This document shows positions 61,978 to 64,000 of a DNA stretch of 64,000 nt, piece by piece. This DNA is from Bog-159 sp963738345 (GTDB lineage: Bacteria > Acidobacteriota > Terriglobia > Bryobacterales > Bryobacteraceae), in contig CAVTWI010000002.1 in NCBI GenBank assembly GCA_963738345.1, positions 558,001 to 622,000 of the forward strand, given 5' to 3'. Made by a program: the position numbers and the translations under genes. The stretch's first letter is position 1. Every line of letters begins with the position of its first letter. The notes below the pieces were generated by a model that made no database searches, had not been told where the DNA came from, and worked only from the letters and a program-made list of their open reading frames with translations.

Positions 61978-64000
61978 TTATATCCCCGACCCGGTAAGGG
62001 CCGCAGTCTGCGGACTGCCGCCGCCATTATCGTACACCGCCACTTGTGCCGACCGCTTCCCCGTTGTGGTGGGCGTGAAGGTGACGGTGATAAAGCAACT
62101 GGCTCCCGATGCCACGGCGGCGCAGGTATTGGTTTGCGCGAAATCCGCTGGGTTGGCGCCCGTTATGGATACCTTGGTCACCGTCACGGTGGCCGACCCC
62201 TTATTGGTTAATGCGATCTTCTTAGAGAGGCTGGTGGTGCTGACCGGTTGAGTACCGAACGACCAGCTTGCGGGTGCAAACTGCATATCGGTACCGGTGC
62301 CTGTAAGCGGCACGATTTGGGGGCCGGGGGCGTTGTCGTGGATCGTAATCGAACCGGTCAGCACGCCTGCGGTGGTGGGTTTGAACGTCACGCTGATGTT
62401 ACAAGAGGCGCCGGCATTGACCGTAGTGCCGCAATTATTGGTTTGGCTGAACGGCGGCGTGGCCGCGATGCTGCCAATGGTAAGATAGGCCGCGCCGGTG
62501 CCCGCGTTAAGCAGAGTTACTACCTGAACCGGGCTGGTGCTGAAGATAGTTTGGTCCGGGAACGTCAGGCTGGTGGGGACCAGAGTGACGACGGGAGAAA
62601 CACCCACGCCGGTTAGCGGCAGGCTTTGAGGACTGCCAGGGACGTTGTCACCCAGCAACAGGGAACCTGTCAGGCTACCTGTCTGTTTCGGAGTGAAAGT
62701 GACGCTAATGGTACAACTTGCTCCCGCGTTCACGGTAGCGCCGCAGGTATTGGTTTGGGAGAACGGGCCGCTTGTGGCAATGTTTTCGACGCTAAGAACT
62801 CCACTCCCGGTGTTGGTGAGCGTCACGTTCTGGGCTCCGCTGGTGGTAAAGACCGATTGACTGTTGAAAGTCAGGCTGGTGGGAGACAGCGACAGAACGG
62901 GTAACACACCATAGCCGCCAAGCGTTACAGTCTGTCGGTTGACCGTTGCGTTGTCGCTGACGGCGATAGCGGCGGTCCGCATGCCGGTCGACGTAGGCCT
63001 GAACGTGACACTGATATTGCAACTGCCGCCCACCGGAAGAGACTGGGGACAGTCATTGGTCTGCGAAAAGTCTTTGTTGTCGGGTCCTTCGATATAGATA
63101 AGCGTGATGGCCAGAGCAACATCGCCAATATTGGTCAGGGTGGCTACTTGCGGAGCGCTGGCGGTCGCCACCGTCTGATTGCCATACGCAAGAAGGACAG
63201 GGGAAAGCGCCGGCCCGGCGGCAATTTCAGTCACGAACGCATCACTTCCAAGGTTGGTTGGCTGGAGAGGGTTCAGCGTGGGAAAGTTGGTAGAACTGGT
63301 CCAACCGGTAATGTAGGCATTTCCCATGCTATCCACGGCGATCGCGTAGCCGCTATCGACCCCATTTCCGCCGAGATAGGTGGAATAAGATATTGAGGAT
63401 CCGGTGGGGTTTATTTTCGCCACGAAGGCGTCCCAGTAGTCTCCACCGTTGGTAGGCTGTAACGCGTTCACCGTTGGGAAGTTAATCGCGTTCGTCTCTC
63501 CCGTGACGTATGCGTTGCCGAGGACATCCACGGCAATGCCGTGGCCGTAATTGTCTGCGAAAGAAAATTCGCTTAGGCTGGTACTTCCGCCCAGGAAGCT
63601 GGAGTAAGTCAGGGCTGATCCCGCCGCATTAAGCTGAGCCACGAACGTCTGCGAATCGCCCGCGAAGGAGGGCTGAAAGGGATTCACGACAGGGAAGTCG
63701 CTGGAAAAAGTGTACCCTATTACAAATGCGTCGCCGGATGCATCCAGCGCGATGCCTTGAGCGTAGTCGGAGCTGCTTCCTCCAAGGTAAGTCGAATAGA
63801 TTAATGCCGAGCCAGCCGAATCAAACTTAGCCATGAATGCGTCGCCTGCACCGCCTGCGGTGGGTTGCGCCGCATTCAGGACCGGAAAATCGAGCGAGCC
63901 TGTATATCCGGTGATATAGGCATTTCCTGTGCTATCCACGGCAATGCCATAGCCGGTTTCACTTGAACTGCCGCCAAAATATGTCGAGTAAACGAAGGCC
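61978..64000 (-). CDS. SBBP beta-propeller repeat protein (copy 2), 5' end outside window
   Basis: Open from the window edge (AFVYSTYFGGSSSETGYGIA) to the stop at 61978; about 674 residues are visible, the N-terminus lies beyond 64000. SBBP repeats (NAYVTGETNAINFPTVNALQ, STYLGGNGVDSGYAIAVDSM) precede ASH-type Ig domains nearly identical to copy 1 (QTNTCGATVNAGASCTISVT, GSLLLGDNVPGSPQSLPLTG). Between the repeats and the Ig part the two copies share the same junction. It is presumably secreted like its sister. Confidence 0.92.
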   Translation of the reverse strand, partial: AFVYSTYFGGSSSETGYGIAVDSTGNAYITGYTGSLDFPVLNAAQPTAGGAGDAFMAKFDSAGSALIYSTYLGGSSSDYAQGIALDASGDAFVIGYTFSSDFPVVNPFQPSFAGDSQTFVAQLNAAGSALTYSSFLGGSTSLSEFSFADNYGHGIAVDVLGNAYVTGETNAINFPTVNALQPTNGGDYWDAFVAKINPTGSSISYSTYLGGNGVDSGYAIAVDSMGNAYITGWTSSTNFPTLNPLQPTNLGSDAFVTEIAAGPALSPVLLAYGNQTVATASAPQVATLTNIGDVALAITLIYIEGPDNKDFSQTNDCPQSLPVGGSCNISVTFRPTSTGMRTAAIAVSDNATVNRQTVTLGGYGVLPVLSLSPTSLTFNSQSVFTTSGAQNVTLTNTGSGVLSVENIATSGPFSQTNTCGATVNAGASCTISVTFTPKQTGSLTGSLLLGDNVPGSPQSLPLTGVGVSPVVTLVPTSLTFPDQTIFSTSPVQVVTLLNAGTGAAYLTIGSIAATPPFSQTNNCGTTVNAGASCNISVTFKPTTAGVLTGSITIHDNAPGPQIVPLTGTGTDMQFAPASWSFGTQPVSTTSLSKKIALTNKGSATVTVTKVSITGANPADFAQTNTCAAVASGASCFITVTFTPTTTGKRSAQVAVYDNGGGSPQTAALTGSGI

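Larger units (their letters stand above)
58323..64000. repeat. Tandem duplication: hemB 3' end plus SBBP gene
   Basis: Unit A starts at 58323 in hemB and runs through the SBBP gene to about 61757; unit B starts at 61855 with the same CAGGTGAGCGGCGAG and continues past the window. The offset is 3532 bases at the left edge and 3496 at the SBBP stop, so copy B has lost 36 bases. The SBBP copies are close in their C-terminal domains and differ more in the repeats. Confidence 0.8.

Noticed and set aside
1..64000. tRNA, rRNA or CRISPR
   Set aside because: No T-loop-like GTTCGA with paired arms outside genes and no regularly spaced short repeats were seen; the only regular repeats are protein-coding SBBP/ASH units.

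Overview
The window looks like chromosome from an acidobacterium of the Solibacter/Bryobacter group (order Bryobacterales). The evidence is a set of lineage hallmarks: three ADOP-type duplicated FtsX/MacB permeases (one behind a PadR regulator), an S53 peptidase with a C-terminal domain like the Solibacter-type TIGR03437 family, two long SBBP beta-propeller proteins with ASH-like repeats, Tat-type enolase-superfamily enzymes, and high-GC, tightly overlapping genes (ATGA, GTGA and TTGA junctions). No phage, plasmid, transposase, CRISPR array, rRNA or tRNA was seen. The calls come from reading the sequence, without database searches.

Layout. 1-4.7 kb: an NlpC/P60 peptidase and dipeptide epimerase pair (murein peptide salvage), then a PadR regulator with a promoter-overlapping palindrome and its ADOP permease. 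4.7-12.6 kb: a frameshifted S53 peptidase, a divergent RibBA, MutM, and a redox group (ferredoxin, STAS, CoA-disulfide-reductase-like flavoprotein, Rieske protein). 12.8-16.3 kb: egtB-egtD (ergothioneine synthesis) overlapping an OpuC/EgtUV-like ABC importer whose ATPase and permease frames are broken. 16.3-19.3 kb: YhhN, a GT9 glycosyltransferase and small membrane proteins. 19.3-23.5 kb: amtB-glnB-glnD nitrogen control. 23.5-30 kb: an orphan Imm42-like immunity protein, an old yellow enzyme, ankyrin and DinB proteins, an enolase-superfamily dehydratase, an AHSA1-ArsR pair with twin palindromes, and a GH5 hydrolase.

30-37 kb holds the most interesting unit: an SPFH/band-7 protein divergent from speD, two DUF4178 proteins, a small membrane protein, DUF350, a membrane-anchored spermidine-synthase-like enzyme and an FAD amine oxidase. 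The genes are almost all overlapped, which suggests one membrane-bound system using decarboxylated SAM and polyamines. 37-44 kb: a DUF6036 pair, DUF3224, two ADOP permeases and the remains of a TPR gene. 44-52.7 kb: UPF0182, a PAS histidine kinase with a NarL-type regulator, Ku, and an alpha-L-fucosidase. 52.7-64 kb: a PQQ dehydrogenase, a methyltransferase, AHSA1, SerS, a 46-residue Cys-rich protein, HemB, and a tandem duplication of the hemB 3' end together with the SBBP gene.

At least ten single-base frameshifts, each followed by a well-preserved downstream frame, affect six loci. They are either recent decay or consensus errors in the assembly, and reads are needed to tell which.
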